Positions 19,523-28,523 of a DNA stretch of 64,000 bases are shown here, piece after piece. Numbering within the stretch: position 1 is the first letter of the stretch; the number at the start of each line of letters is the position of its first letter. Origin of the DNA: Gammaproteobacteria bacterium. Its GTDB lineage: Bacteria; Pseudomonadota; Gammaproteobacteria; Pseudomonadales; Cellvibrionaceae. The notes below the pieces were generated by a model. The model made no database searches, had not been told where the DNA came from, and was given only the letters and a program-made list of their open reading frames with translations. Location: contig SEBV01000006.1 of assembly GCA_004172865.1 (NCBI GenBank), forward strand, positions 248,001 through 312,000. The letters are read 5' to 3'. The position numbers and the translations under genes were made by a program.

Positions 19523-21865
19523 GTGAAATTGCCAAAACTCAGTTTACTGTCGGTCATTATCACTAGTTATATCGGTCTTCCGGCCTTTGCTGCCGAAGCG
19601 CCCTTGCTTGATGAAATTGTTGTAACCGCTCAAAAGCGCGTGCAAAAACTTGAAGACGTACCTATCTCACTCACCGCCCTCGACGGCACCAAACTTGAAG
19701 AAGCAGGCATCACCAGTATTGCTGGCATCGCCGATTACACCCCCAGTTTTAACATGACGCAAACCGGCATTGGCACCAACATCGCGATTCGCGGTATCAG
19801 CTCTGGCGTTAACCAAGGCTTTGAACAATCCGCCGCCATGTTTGTAGATGGTATTCACTACGGTCGTGCGCAATTATCGCGCGCGCCTTTTCTCGACGTA
19901 GAACGCATAGAAGTTCTGCGCGGCCCACAAAGTATTTTATTCGGCAAAAACAGCACAGCCGGTGCGATCAGCATCATCAATGCAAAGCCCGGCGATAAAC
20001 TCGAAGGCAGCTTGAACCTGAGCTATGAACCCGAATACGAAGAGAAAGAAGCTCGGCTTGTACTCTCCGGCCCTATTAGCGATACCGTCGGTGGACGCTT
20101 GGCAATCCTCAGTCGCAAAACCGATGGCTTTATCGAAAACACCACGCTGAATCGCAACGAATCAGCCGATAAAGATCAAGTTGTGCGTGCGACCATCGAA
20201 TGGAAACCTACAGATACCTGGGACATAACCCTGAAACTGGAAGACGGTTCTTTTGACAGCAACGGCCGTAATATTGAAGCGATCAAGCCCGTTACCAATG
20301 CAGCGTTGAATCCAACTAATGATCCCAACCCCTACAAAACCATATTGTCGTACCTGACCAAGGGAAATTATTTGCTGGACACCACCGAAGACGGCAAGCG
20401 CCAATCCAACGGTGACTATAGCTACAACGATACCAACAACATTACGCTCACCGCAGAACACGACATTGGCGATTTAACATTAACCTCAATTACAGGTTAC
20501 AACGGTTATAAGTATTCAGAGCTGTGCGATTGTGATTTCACTGGCGCACCGGGTTTCAATATTTTCTCTGACGAAAATTATCATCAAGTCAGCCAGGAAT
20601 TACGCTTGGCTTCATCTGCCGACCAAACTGTTAGCTGGATTGGCGGTGTTTTTTACCAAGGCAGCCATATCAAATTCCACGATAGTGTTTATGTTCCTAC
20701 GGACAGCGTTATCGCCACCGCCGTGTCGGCATTGTTACGCGGAGCATCAACTCAACGCGACTTTACCCAAGAAACGGATTTGTATGCCGTGTTTGCGCAG
20801 GCAACCTGGAATATCACCGATACCAATCGCCTGATTTTGGGTGGACGTTATTCGTCTGAAGAAAAGGAAGCTACTCGTCATCAATACCACGTGACCGCTG
20901 CTGGCGATGTCTTGCCAATTGGTACTGTGACAGATCCCTACAACCGACTTTGGGCTGGCTTCCTGGTAGATCCGCATAACATTAAAGGCGACCGCAGCGA
21001 ATCTGGTTTTGACCCGCAAATTATTTTCCAGCAAGACATCAATAAAACTGATCGTCTTTATGCAAGCTACACCACAGGCTTCAAATCTGGCGGCTACGAT
21101 GTACGCGCTAATGCCGCGCCAAATAGTTTGGGCGGCATTTACCCAAACATTGAAGGCAGCTGGGAATTTGAAAAAGAAAAAGTAAAAAACTACGAAATTG
21201 GCGGCAAGTTTTTACTCGGCGGCGCAGCTGAACTCAACGTTGCACTTTTCCGTTCCGATTTTCAAAATATGCAGACTAGCCAGTTTGACGGCAGCTTAAC
21301 CTTTAACGTAACCAACGCTGGCGAAGCGAGAGTTCAAGGTCTGGAAATCGATGGCCGTTGGGCGATTACCAGTGACTTACTGATTCGCGGCGGCGCAAGC
21401 TATTTAGATTTTGAATATCTCGATTTCCCGAATGGCCAATGTGCATTTGGCCAGGTTGCAGACAGCGGCCCAACTACTTGTAGCCAAACCGGAATGAGAC
21501 GTGAATTTGTGCCCAAGTACCAAGGCAACATAGGCGCGGACTACGATATCAACTTCAACAACGGCTGGAAAATTACCAATACCTTGGATTTGGTTTTCAA
21601 CGATGGCTATGTCACCACACCATCATTGGATAAACGTTTTGTTCAATCGTCCTACACCAAAATTAACGCGCGTATCGCATTGAGTGGTGTAGACGACAAA
21701 TGGGAAGTTGCCTTGGTGGGTAAAAACCTTACCGACGAATCGATTGTCACTTACGCAAATGGCTTGCCGGTTGCCAGCATACTTACACGCGGTGCAGGTT
21801 CTGGGTTTTATGCATTTTATGAACCTGCTAGAAGCATAGCGATTCAAGGCAGTATTAAGTTCTAA
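19523..21865 (+). CDS. TonB-dependent outer-membrane receptor
   Basis: An outer-membrane beta-barrel transporter that takes up a ligand using TonB energy. The 780 residues begin with a signal peptide (cleavage after about residue 24, LPAFAA). A TonB box follows (DEIVVTAQKR, about residues 30-39), then a plug domain (EDVPISLTALDGTKLEEAGI, RIEVLRGPQSILFGKNSTAG, at about 45-160) and a 22-strand-type barrel ending in the C-terminal Phe of IQGSIKF. There is no STN domain. The start is GTG at 19523 with GAGGAG 9 nt upstream. The ligand is unknown. This subfamily is often annotated as iron-complex receptor, and adjacency to a molybdate uptake locus gives only a weak hint. It stands alone between rnpB and mod genes and ends in its own terminator. 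Confidence 0.93.
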   Translation: MKLPKLSLLSVIITSYIGLPAFAAEAPLLDEIVVTAQKRVQKLEDVPISLTALDGTKLEEAGITSIAGIADYTPSFNMTQTGIGTNIAIRGISSGVNQGFEQSAAMFVDGIHYGRAQLSRAPFLDVERIEVLRGPQSILFGKNSTAGAISIINAKPGDKLEGSLNLSYEPEYEEKEARLVLSGPISDTVGGRLAILSRKTDGFIENTTLNRNESADKDQVVRATIEWKPTDTWDITLKLEDGSFDSNGRNIEAIKPVTNAALNPTNDPNPYKTILSYLTKGNYLLDTTEDGKRQSNGDYSYNDTNNITLTAEHDIGDLTLTSITGYNGYKYSELCDCDFTGAPGFNIFSDENYHQVSQELRLASSADQTVSWIGGVFYQGSHIKFHDSVYVPTDSVIATAVSALLRGASTQRDFTQETDLYAVFAQATWNITDTNRLILGGRYSSEEKEATRHQYHVTAAGDVLPIGTVTDPYNRLWAGFLVDPHNIKGDRSESGFDPQIIFQQDINKTDRLYASYTTGFKSGGYDVRANAAPNSLGGIYPNIEGSWEFEKEKVKNYEIGGKFLLGGAAELNVALFRSDFQNMQTSQFDGSLTFNVTNAGEARVQGLEIDGRWAITSDLLIRGGASYLDFEYLDFPNGQCAFGQVADSGPTTCSQTGMRREFVPKYQGNIGADYDINFNNGWKITNTLDLVFNDGYVTTPSLDKRFVQSSYTKINARIALSGVDDKWEVALVGKNLTDESIVTYANGLPVASILTRGAGSGFYAFYEPARSIAIQGSIKF

Positions 21866-21885
21866 GCTAAGTTAATGCCTTCAAT

Positions 21886-21923
21886 AAAAAGCCATCGTTA
21901 ATTTTAACGATGGCTTTTTTTAT
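21886..21923 (+). terminator. Rho-independent terminator of the receptor gene
   Basis: A 15-bp stem, AAAAAGCCATCGTTA pairing with TAACGATGGCTTTTT, closes an ATTT loop and runs into a seven-T tract, 20 bp after the receptor stop codon. Confidence 0.9.
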
Positions 21924-22016
21924 GCTCAATCATTTAAACCCGCTGCTTTTTGCAAGTTATTTGAAAACAATTCCCGAGAGTGTTAGCGTTCAACATTATT
22001 CGCTTGAAATTTTCCC

Positions 22017-22406
22017 ATGACTGAACCCATTTCAAAACCATCCACACAATTGCGTGCACAACTTCGTCTAATGTTGGGCGATGAAATTGCGTTTGGCCCG
22101 GGAAAAGCAGATTTATTGGATGCCATAGCCGCAACCGGTTCGATTTCGTCTGCAGGAAAAAAAATGGGGATGAGTTATCGCCGCGCATGGCTCTTAGTGG
22201 ATGCAATGAATCGCTGTTTTAGCGAACCATTAGTTACTGCGGCCAAAGGTGGCGCTAATGGCGGCGGCACCCAGTTAACTGATGCGGGCAAATATGTATT
22301 GGAAAATTATCGCTCACTACAAAAAGAAATCGCAATTGTTACCAACAAACATTTCGAAACCTTAAAACCCTTGCTGCGTAAAAAACCGCTCGACTCTGCA
22401 GTATAA
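22017..22406 (+). CDS. modE: One-domain ModE-type molybdate regulator
   Basis: A LysR-like winged-helix DNA-binding protein of the ModE N-terminal family. Visible motifs are RLMLGDEIAFGPGKADLLDAI, TGSISSAGKKMGMSYRRAW (recognition helix) and GGANGGGTQLTDAG. At 129 residues it contains only the DNA-binding domain. E. coli ModE (about 262 residues) also has two C-terminal Mop domains that bind molybdate, and these are absent. It converges on modC, with the two stop codons a few bases apart. It probably still regulates modABC, perhaps through the site at 24623-24650, but how it would sense molybdate is unclear. Confidence 0.88.
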   Translation: MTEPISKPSTQLRAQLRLMLGDEIAFGPGKADLLDAIAATGSISSAGKKMGMSYRRAWLLVDAMNRCFSEPLVTAAKGGANGGGTQLTDAGKYVLENYRSLQKEIAIVTNKHFETLKPLLRKKPLDSAV

Positions 22407-22407
22407 A

Positions 22408-23064
22408 TCACAGGCTATTTAATAGCCGACCTTCGCTCATGATAAGCTGCGTATCTGCAAGAAAATCCACTTCACGCGGCGAGTGAGTTACATAAATCAT
22501 AGGGATTTTGCACTCGCTTTTAATACGCAGAAAAAATGGCAGAATTTGATTTTTCAAACGTTCATCCAGCGCCGACAAAGGTTCATCCAACAACAATAAT
22601 TCCGGCGAATATAAAACTGCACGCCCCAAGGCAACACGTTGCTTTTCACCGCCAGAAAGCGCATTCGGTTTGCGCTCCAGCAAATCTTCAATTTCCAGTA
22701 ATTTGGCGATTTCCGCCAACTCAAAATGTCGTTGTTCCGGCATAATATTGCGATAACCGTAGAGAAGATTTTTTCGCACTGAGAGATGTGGAAGTAATTG
22801 ACCGTCTTGAAATACCAAACCAATTCGACGCTTGTGCGGCGGAATCCAAATGTTAATTTTTGCATTGGTGTCAGCGCTAAAAAGCACGCATTTCTCTAAT
22901 GAAATATTGCCTGTTTGCGGTTTTAATAAACCGGCAATCACCGCCAACAAAGTGCTTTTTCCGCTGCCAGATGCACCTAAAATTCCGGTAATAGGTGCAT
23001 CTATTTTTCTGCATACTTGCAGCAAAAAATTGTCGCGCTGAAAACTGAAATCCAACTCAAGCAC
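22408..23064 (-). CDS. modC: Molybdate ABC transporter ATP-binding protein ModC (lacks Mop domain)
   Basis: The ATPase of the molybdate importer. Walker A is GASGSGKSTLL, the Q-loop region is VFQDGQLLPHLSVRKNL, the signature is LSGGEKQRVALGRA, Walker B is LLLLDEPLSALD, and the switch His is in VTHSPREVDFL. I chose the GTG at 23064 (VLELDFSFQRDN, aligning with E. coli MLELNFSQ), preceded by GGGAG and overlapping modB by 8 bp. An upstream ATG at 23091 would add nine residues. The 218-residue product ends right after the ABC domain, so the C-terminal TOBE/Mop molybdate-binding domain of the roughly 350-residue E. coli protein is missing. Confidence 0.93.
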   Translation of the reverse strand: MLELDFSFQRDNFLLQVCRKIDAPITGILGASGSGKSTLLAVIAGLLKPQTGNISLEKCVLFSADTNAKINIWIPPHKRRIGLVFQDGQLLPHLSVRKNLLYGYRNIMPEQRHFELAEIAKLLEIEDLLERKPNALSGGEKQRVALGRAVLYSPELLLLDEPLSALDERLKNQILPFFLRIKSECKIPMIYVTHSPREVDFLADTQLIMSEGRLLNSL

Positions 23065-23752
23065 GATTGACTCCCAGCCATTTTTCAGCACGACGCGATA
23101 ATAAATTACTTAACAATAACGCAAAAAATGCAAAGCCCAAGCTAATAAAAATCAAACGCATTGCGATTCCATCACCATCAATTTGATGCGTGGCCGAATA
23201 AATAGCTAGTGGTAAAGTGCGCGTTTCACCAGCAACATTTCCAACAAAAGTTATGGTCGCACCGAACTCACCAAGAGAGCGACTGAACACCATAATTAAA
23301 CCGATTAAAATACCCGGCAACATTAACGGCAGCGTTACGGTTAACCATACTTTTAACGGGCCTGCACCCAAGGTGCTTGCTGCTTGCTCAAGGCGACGAT
23401 CAATCATTTGTATGGATAATTTTGTAGCTTGTACCATCAACGGGAATGCAATAATTGCCGACGCTAAAGCCGCGCCCTTCCAGTTAAAAACAAATTCAAT
23501 ATTGAAATTATTTTTGAGCCATTGCCCAAGGCTGCCCTGCGAACCAAATGTGACGAGTAATAAATAACCCGGCACTGTAGGCGGTAGAACCATCGGCATA
23601 AATAAAATGGCTTCGAAGGCAGGTTTAGCGAAGAAATTTTTGCGAGCGAGAACCCAGCCACAGGCGATACCTGGCAGTAAGCACAACAGCGTTGCCCACA
23701 CGCCGACTTTTGCTGAAAGTAAAAGCGCTTGCCATTCCGGTTCAGTCAACAT
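23057..23752 (-). CDS. modB: Molybdate ABC transporter permease ModB
   Basis: The inner-membrane permease of the molybdate importer. The 231 residues contain about five hydrophobic helices and the EAA loop that contacts ModC (EQAASTLGAGPLKVWLTVTLPLMLPGI). FSRSLGEFGATITFVGN is typical of ModB/CysT proteins. It overlaps modC by 8 bp and follows modA by 35 bp, so modABC forms one operon. Confidence 0.95.
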   Translation of the reverse strand: MLTEPEWQALLLSAKVGVWATLLCLLPGIACGWVLARKNFFAKPAFEAILFMPMVLPPTVPGYLLLVTFGSQGSLGQWLKNNFNIEFVFNWKGAALASAIIAFPLMVQATKLSIQMIDRRLEQAASTLGAGPLKVWLTVTLPLMLPGILIGLIMVFSRSLGEFGATITFVGNVAGETRTLPLAIYSATHQIDGDGIAMRLIFISLGFAFFALLLSNLLSRRAEKWLGVNRA

Positions 23753-23787
23753 AGATTCTTTTTAATAAGTACTGTTAATAGATAGCT

Positions 23788-24603
23788 CTAATCGATTGAA
23801 GCAAAACCATAACGTGTAAATACGGCTTTTGCATCGCTGCCTTGCAAAAAAATCCAAAAGGCTTTTGCATCGGCATTTGCAGCTTTTGTTAGCGCGCCCG
23901 GATACTCAATTGGCTTGTGGCTCGATTCAGGAAAGGTGGCGATAATTTTTACTTTTTTGCTCAGCTGCGCATCGGTTTTATATACAATTCCCAAACCACA
24001 TTCCGAGCGTTCAACGAATGCCAAAGCCGTGCGCACATCTTCAGTACCCACAATGCGAGATTCAACTTTATTCCACCAGTTATAATGAGTCAGTGATTGT
24101 TTTGCGTATTTACCAACGGGCACAGACGCTGGATCACCCGTACATAATTTCCCGTTAAAGCTGGTATTTAAATTAAACGCGGGGTCGAGTAAAACGTTAG
24201 CTTTACTCGCAATCGGTGCGATTAAAACCAATTCATTGATCAACAATTTCTTTTGGGATGCATCATCCAGCAAACCGCGCTTTTGTACATAGTTAATCCA
24301 ATCCAGATCCGCCGACATAAACAAATCTGCAGGCGCGCCATTTTCTATTTGTTTCGCCAAAGTAGACGAACCGGCAAAAGATTTTTTAATAACGACACCT
24401 GCGTGGGATTTTTCGTAGGCATCGCTCAGTTCAGTCAACACATCCGTCAAACTTGCAGCGGCGTAAAGTTTGATTTCACCGGCATGAACACTGATGCACA
24501 GCAATAATCCCGAAAAAATAACCGCCATTTTTCCACATAGGCGACGAATTTCTTTCGTACCGTAAGAGCACAGCAGAAATGATATTGACATAAGCTTTCT
24601 CAC
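23788..24603 (-). CDS. modA: Molybdate-binding periplasmic protein ModA
   Basis: The solute-binding protein that delivers molybdate or tungstate to ModBC. The mature part begins at about GEIKLYAAASLTDVLTELSDAY. The conserved SFAGSSTLAKQIENGAPADLFMSAD contains the ligand-binding Ser residues, and GTEDVRTALAFVERSECGLGIVY is typical of the family. The start is uncertain. GTG 24603, ATG 24591 and ATG 24528 are all possible. The hydrophobic signal-peptide core (MAVIFSGLLLCISVHA) begins at the last of these but has its basic n-region only if an upstream start is used. A ModE-like palindrome lies 20 bp upstream. Confidence 0.94.
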   Translation of the reverse strand: MRKLMSISFLLCSYGTKEIRRLCGKMAVIFSGLLLCISVHAGEIKLYAAASLTDVLTELSDAYEKSHAGVVIKKSFAGSSTLAKQIENGAPADLFMSADLDWINYVQKRGLLDDASQKKLLINELVLIAPIASKANVLLDPAFNLNTSFNGKLCTGDPASVPVGKYAKQSLTHYNWWNKVESRIVGTEDVRTALAFVERSECGLGIVYKTDAQLSKKVKIIATFPESSHKPIEYPGALTKAANADAKAFWIFLQGSDAKAVFTRYGFASID

Positions 24604-24622
24604 TTGATGGTCTGATTAATAC

Positions 24623-24650
24623 TCGCTGTATATGCTTAAGCATAACGATT
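24623..24650. promoter_or_regulatory. Putative ModE operator upstream of modA
   Basis: The sequence CGCTGTATATGC-TTA-AGCATAACGATT is an imperfect inverted repeat centred on GCTTAAGC. The half-site ATCGTTATGCT on the minus strand resembles the ATCGTTAT half of the E. coli modA operator, and the other half (CGCTGTATA) fits the CGCTATATA consensus. It sits between modA and its likely promoter, where ModE repression would be expected. Confidence 0.5.
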
Positions 24651-24746
24651 GGTAAGTCAACTCAATAGATGTGCCATAAGAGTGGGGAAATCACTTCGCT
24701 GAAGCATGTAAACTGCTGGAAGTTAATAACCTAAGACATTGAGAAC

Positions 24747-25607
24747 CTAGCCCTGACTTTCTTTTAAAGCCCAGTCATACAGAAAGTTTTTTTTCAAACC
24801 GGTAATCTTTGCACCCAAGGATGCCGCTTGTTTTACTGGTAAATCCTCCAACAACACACGCATGATGCGAATGTGTTCTGCGGATATTTCTGCATCCTCA
24901 GGTTTTGTGGCTCCGTGTACCAACAGCACAATTTCACCGCGCTGTTGATTCGTATCGGCTGCGACCCAATCAACCATAGCAGCAAGTTTATCGCCTTTAA
25001 TAGTTTCAAAAGTTTTTGTAATCTCACGCGCAATCACAACTTCACGGTCTGCACCAAATACCAAAAGCATATCTTGCAATGTTTCTAAAATACGATGTGG
25101 CGCTTCATAAAATATCAGCGTGCGTGTATCGCCTGCCAAAGCTTCAAGCTGAGTAGTGCGGGCGACTTGTTTTGCGGGCAAAAAACCTTCAAATGCAAAT
25201 CGGTCCGACGGCAAACCGGCTGCACTTAAGGCGGCGATCATGGCGCAAGCACCGGGAATAGGCACAACTTGAATGCCGTGTTCGCGCGCTTTACGAACCA
25301 AACGATAGCCGGGGTCGGAAACAAGTGGCGTACCCGCATCAGAAATTAGCGCTACATGTTCACCGGCTAACAAACGCGCAATTAATTGTGCAGTACGATG
25401 TTCATCGCTGTGATCGTGATAAGCGATTGCAGGCGTTTTTATGTCAAAATGAGCGAGCAAACGGGCACTATGGCGAGTATCTTCAGCGGCGATTATCGCC
25501 ACTGTTTGTAGAGTCTCTATGGCTCGCGGTACCATGTCGGCCAAATTGCCAATAGGCGTAGCAACTACATAAAGTATGCCGCCGGTTTTATCTGCAAATG
25601 TGCTCAT
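24747..25607 (-). CDS. rsmI: 16S rRNA (cytidine1402-2'-O)-methyltransferase RsmI
   Basis: A tetrapyrrole-methylase-fold SAM enzyme that 2'-O-methylates C1402 of 16S rRNA. GILYVVATPIGNLADMVPRAIETL at the N-terminus, AAEDTRHSARLL, LISDAGTPLVSDPGYRLV and PGACAMIAALSAAGLPSDRFAFEGFLP are diagnostic. 286 residues. It is divergent from lpoA with a gap of about 60 bp, the same arrangement as in E. coli (yraL/yraM) and Pseudomonas. Confidence 0.98.
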   Translation of the reverse strand: MSTFADKTGGILYVVATPIGNLADMVPRAIETLQTVAIIAAEDTRHSARLLAHFDIKTPAIAYHDHSDEHRTAQLIARLLAGEHVALISDAGTPLVSDPGYRLVRKAREHGIQVVPIPGACAMIAALSAAGLPSDRFAFEGFLPAKQVARTTQLEALAGDTRTLIFYEAPHRILETLQDMLLVFGADREVVIAREITKTFETIKGDKLAAMVDWVAADTNQQRGEIVLLVHGATKPEDAEISAEHIRIMRVLLEDLPVKQAASLGAKITGLKKNFLYDWALKESQG

Positions 25608-25668
25608 AAATTGTTCTCAAAAGGCAGAATTTGCCACCTATTTTAGTCGTGCGCCTGGAGCTGCAACT

Positions 25669-27555
25669 ATGTTAAACCGAACCACACAATGCGCATTAAT
25701 TTTGCTGGCGGTAGCGCTCGCAAGTTGTGGTGGAGCGCGTGTTAAACCTGATTCAAATGCGAGTGTGGTTGAAAGCAATTCAGCAACAAAACCCGGTACG
25801 TTAACTTCAAAAACTCAGCAAGATCCTAAAGATTTGGTGTCTCAGGCACAGCAAAAAAAATCGCCGGAACGCGAAAGTTTACTATTACGTGCCGCTGAAA
25901 TTTATGTAGCTCAAGGTCAATTGGATAAAGCGCGCAGCCTTATCGTTGATATCAATGCCGCCAAATTGCCAGATCAATATTTCGTAAAACACAGCGAAGT
26001 GCTGGCAAATATCGAATTAAAAAATAGCAATGTCGATGCAGCGCGACGCATTCTAACCGTCACACGCCTCGAACAACAATTAAAAGCATTGGAGCCTGCG
26101 CAAGAAGCTTCGCTGCGCGAACTACGAGCGCAAGCATTTGAACGCAGCGGACAATTGCAGGAAAGTATCGCGGAGCGTATCAATGCATCCGCAGTAATAA
26201 CCGATACGCAAGCTGCAAATACAAATCAGGATGCACTTTGGCAAACCTTAATGCAGGTGCCGCTAAATGATTTACAAATAAATGCACGCAAGGGCAGCGG
26301 CGGAATTACCCAAGGTTGGTACAGTTTAGCGGCACTCAGCAAAAATAATACGCAAGACGCAGCCTCACAACTTGCAGCATTAACACAATGGCAAACGCAA
26401 TGGCGCACTCATCCTGCCGCGAATAATCTGCCGAAAGATTTACGCGCGTTACAAGCCAGCATTAAAGATCAACCCAAAAAACTCGCGTTATTATTGCCAT
26501 TAAAAGGCCGTTTGGCAGAAGCAGGTGAAGCCGTGAGCGATGGTTTTTTTGCGGCTTATTATCAATCCACCAATGCGACTCTTCCCAGTATTCGCAAATA
26601 TGATTCCAGCCAAAGTGTTGCCGCCGCTTATCAACAAGCGGTTAAAGATGGTGCTGAATTAATTATTGGTCCCTTGGAAAAAGATGATGTAAACACCATT
26701 AGCCGCTTGCCTGCATTGCAAGTTCCACTGTTGAGCCTGAATTATCCTGATCAACAACCGACGCAAGCGCTTGCCAATTTTTATCAATTTGGATTGGCGG
26801 TTGAAGACGAAGCACGTCAGGTTGCGTGTCAGGGAATTCAGGATGGCTACAAACACGCCGTTGTTGTTCACACCGCGCAAGATGTGAGTGAACGTAGCGC
26901 TCAAGCATTTGCAAGTGAATGGCAAAAACTCGGTGGAACCTTGATCGGGAAAAATATTTTTGCATCGCAAGATAAGTTTTCAGAAAACTTTCGCCACCTA
27001 ATGCTGCTCGAAGAAAGTCAGGCTCGCGCGACCCTGCTACAACAACAATTAGGCACAAAAATGGAATTCACACCGCGCAGCCGCGCCGATGTAGATATGA
27101 TTTTTATTGCAGTAACGCCAGCACAAGGTCGTCAAATAAAACCAACGTTAGTGTTCCAATATGCCAACAATATTCCCGTCTACGCCACCAGCAGTATATA
27201 TTCCGGCGATACAGATGCAGCGAATAACGAAGATCTCAATGGTGTTTTATTTAATACCTTGCCTTGGGTTTTTGATAACAATAATCCTGAAAAACAAGCC
27301 ATTGCCCAAAACACAAAATCGGCCGCAGTCTACGGCCGTTTGCACGCACTAGGTGCGGATGCTTTTCATCTTTACTCGCGCTTACCACAATTGAAACGCG
27401 CTCCCGATATGCAAATTTACGGTGCGACCGGTTCGCTGAAATTGTTACCGGATGGTCGTATTGAACGCGAGCAAATGTGGGCGCGTTTTAATGAAGGTTT
27501 GGCAGAACCGCTTACGTCAGCGACCGATAAAAATTTGCCAGCAACTACCGAATAA
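25669..27555 (+). CDS. lpoA: Outer-membrane lipoprotein LpoA, activator of PBP1a
   Basis: A lipoprotein that reaches through the peptidoglycan to activate PBP1a. The lipobox LASC is in MLNRTTQCALILLAVALASCGG, with Gly after Cys, which favours outer-membrane sorting. The N-terminal half has TPR-like helices (SLLLRAAEIYVAQGQLDKARSL). The C-terminal half is a periplasmic-binding-protein fold (KKLALLLPLKGRLAEAGEAVSDGFFAA, ELIIGPLEKDDVNTISRL, MIFIAVTPAQGRQIKP). I chose the ATG at 25669 (628 residues) because GGAG lies 8 nt upstream and it starts right at the signal peptide. An open frame back to 25576 is not needed. It is the first gene of a tight run to dolP. Confidence 0.95.
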   Translation: MLNRTTQCALILLAVALASCGGARVKPDSNASVVESNSATKPGTLTSKTQQDPKDLVSQAQQKKSPERESLLLRAAEIYVAQGQLDKARSLIVDINAAKLPDQYFVKHSEVLANIELKNSNVDAARRILTVTRLEQQLKALEPAQEASLRELRAQAFERSGQLQESIAERINASAVITDTQAANTNQDALWQTLMQVPLNDLQINARKGSGGITQGWYSLAALSKNNTQDAASQLAALTQWQTQWRTHPAANNLPKDLRALQASIKDQPKKLALLLPLKGRLAEAGEAVSDGFFAAYYQSTNATLPSIRKYDSSQSVAAAYQQAVKDGAELIIGPLEKDDVNTISRLPALQVPLLSLNYPDQQPTQALANFYQFGLAVEDEARQVACQGIQDGYKHAVVVHTAQDVSERSAQAFASEWQKLGGTLIGKNIFASQDKFSENFRHLMLLEESQARATLLQQQLGTKMEFTPRSRADVDMIFIAVTPAQGRQIKPTLVFQYANNIPVYATSSIYSGDTDAANNEDLNGVLFNTLPWVFDNNNPEKQAIAQNTKSAAVYGRLHALGADAFHLYSRLPQLKRAPDMQIYGATGSLKLLPDGRIEREQMWARFNEGLAEPLTSATDKNLPATTE

Positions 27556-27556
27556 G

Positions 27557-27931
27557 ATGTTTTTTAAACCAAAATCACCCACTGAAAAAACTGCGGGCGC
27601 TCAAGCAGAAGACAATGCCGAGCGCTTTCTCACCCAGCACGGGCTGGTAATATTGGAAAAAAATTACCGCTGCAAAGCAGGCGAAATTGACCTGATAATG
27701 CAACACGCAGACATGCTGGTCTTTATCGAAGTTCGCTTGCGCACCCATCAGGCATTTGCCAACGCAGCTGAAAGCGTTACTATTCGCAAGCAGCAAAAAA
27801 TTATCAAAACAGCGCAGCATTATTTACAACAATATCAACTCACGGATAAAGCGAATTGTCGCTTTGATGTCATAGCCTTTAGCGATAATGGCAACCCGGA
27901 ATGGATAAAAGACGCATTCTCTGCCTATTAA
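27557..27931 (+). CDS. yraN: UPF0102 endonuclease-fold protein YraN
   Basis: A small Holliday-junction-resolvase-like (restriction endonuclease fold) protein of unclear role. The family core is present: GLVILEKNYRCKAGEIDLIM, then VFIEVRLRTHQAFANAAESVT, with the GEIDLI...IEVR residues resembling the catalytic Asp and Glu-x-Lys pattern (here E-V-R). The start at 27557, two bases after the lpoA stop, gives 124 residues. Longer frames reaching back into lpoA are unlikely. Confidence 0.92.
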   Translation: MFFKPKSPTEKTAGAQAEDNAERFLTQHGLVILEKNYRCKAGEIDLIMQHADMLVFIEVRLRTHQAFANAAESVTIRKQQKIIKTAQHYLQQYQLTDKANCRFDVIAFSDNGNPEWIKDAFSAY

Positions 27932-27945
27932 TTTGAATAAATATT

Positions 27946-28521
27946 ATGGATCAACGAGTCATTACGCTCTTTCACGAAAGTATCGAAGCAAAAATGCAAG
28001 CTGGCGAGCAACTCGCCCCACTGATTGCACACGCAAGTCACTGTATTGTAGAAGCGCTGCTAAATGAAAAAAAAGTGCTAACCTGTGGTAATGGAATATC
28101 GGCAGCGCACGCGCATATTTTTACCGCTAACCTGATGAACAGCCTGGAGCAAGAGCGCCCGAGCTTGCCAGCAATCAGTTTAGGTACCGATATTATTAGC
28201 AATGCCGACAATGCAATGACTAATGATATTTACGCGAAGCAAATTCGCACGCTCGGCAATCAGGGAGATGTTTTACTATTAGTAACAACTACTGGCGCTG
28301 CCAGTAATTTATTACAAGCTATTAGTGCTGCTCACGATAAACACATGCAAGTCATCGCGCTTACCGGTCGCGATGGCGGAAATGTGGCAGCATTATTGGA
28401 TGCACAAGATATTGAACTTCGCGTGCCAGTGACGGCCAAACATCGTATTCATGAAGTACATTTACTCACACTTTTTTGCATGTGTGATTTGATTGATCAA
28501 CAACTGTTTGGTGGATTCTAA
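27946..28521 (+). CDS. diaA: SIS-domain protein DiaA (DnaA initiator-associating)
   Basis: A phosphoheptose-isomerase-like SIS protein. In E. coli, DiaA forms tetramers that bind DnaA and promote orderly initiation at oriC. The 191 residues include KVLTCGNGISAAHAHIF (GmhA-like substrate loop), ISLGTDIISNADNAMTNDI and LLLVTTTGAASNLLQAI. The position yraN-diaA-dolP fixes the assignment. A true GmhA would be expected in an LPS locus instead. Confidence 0.93.
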   Translation: MDQRVITLFHESIEAKMQAGEQLAPLIAHASHCIVEALLNEKKVLTCGNGISAAHAHIFTANLMNSLEQERPSLPAISLGTDIISNADNAMTNDIYAKQIRTLGNQGDVLLLVTTTGAASNLLQAISAAHDKHMQVIALTGRDGGNVAALLDAQDIELRVPVTAKHRIHEVHLLTLFCMCDLIDQQLFGGF

Positions 28522-28523
28522 CT

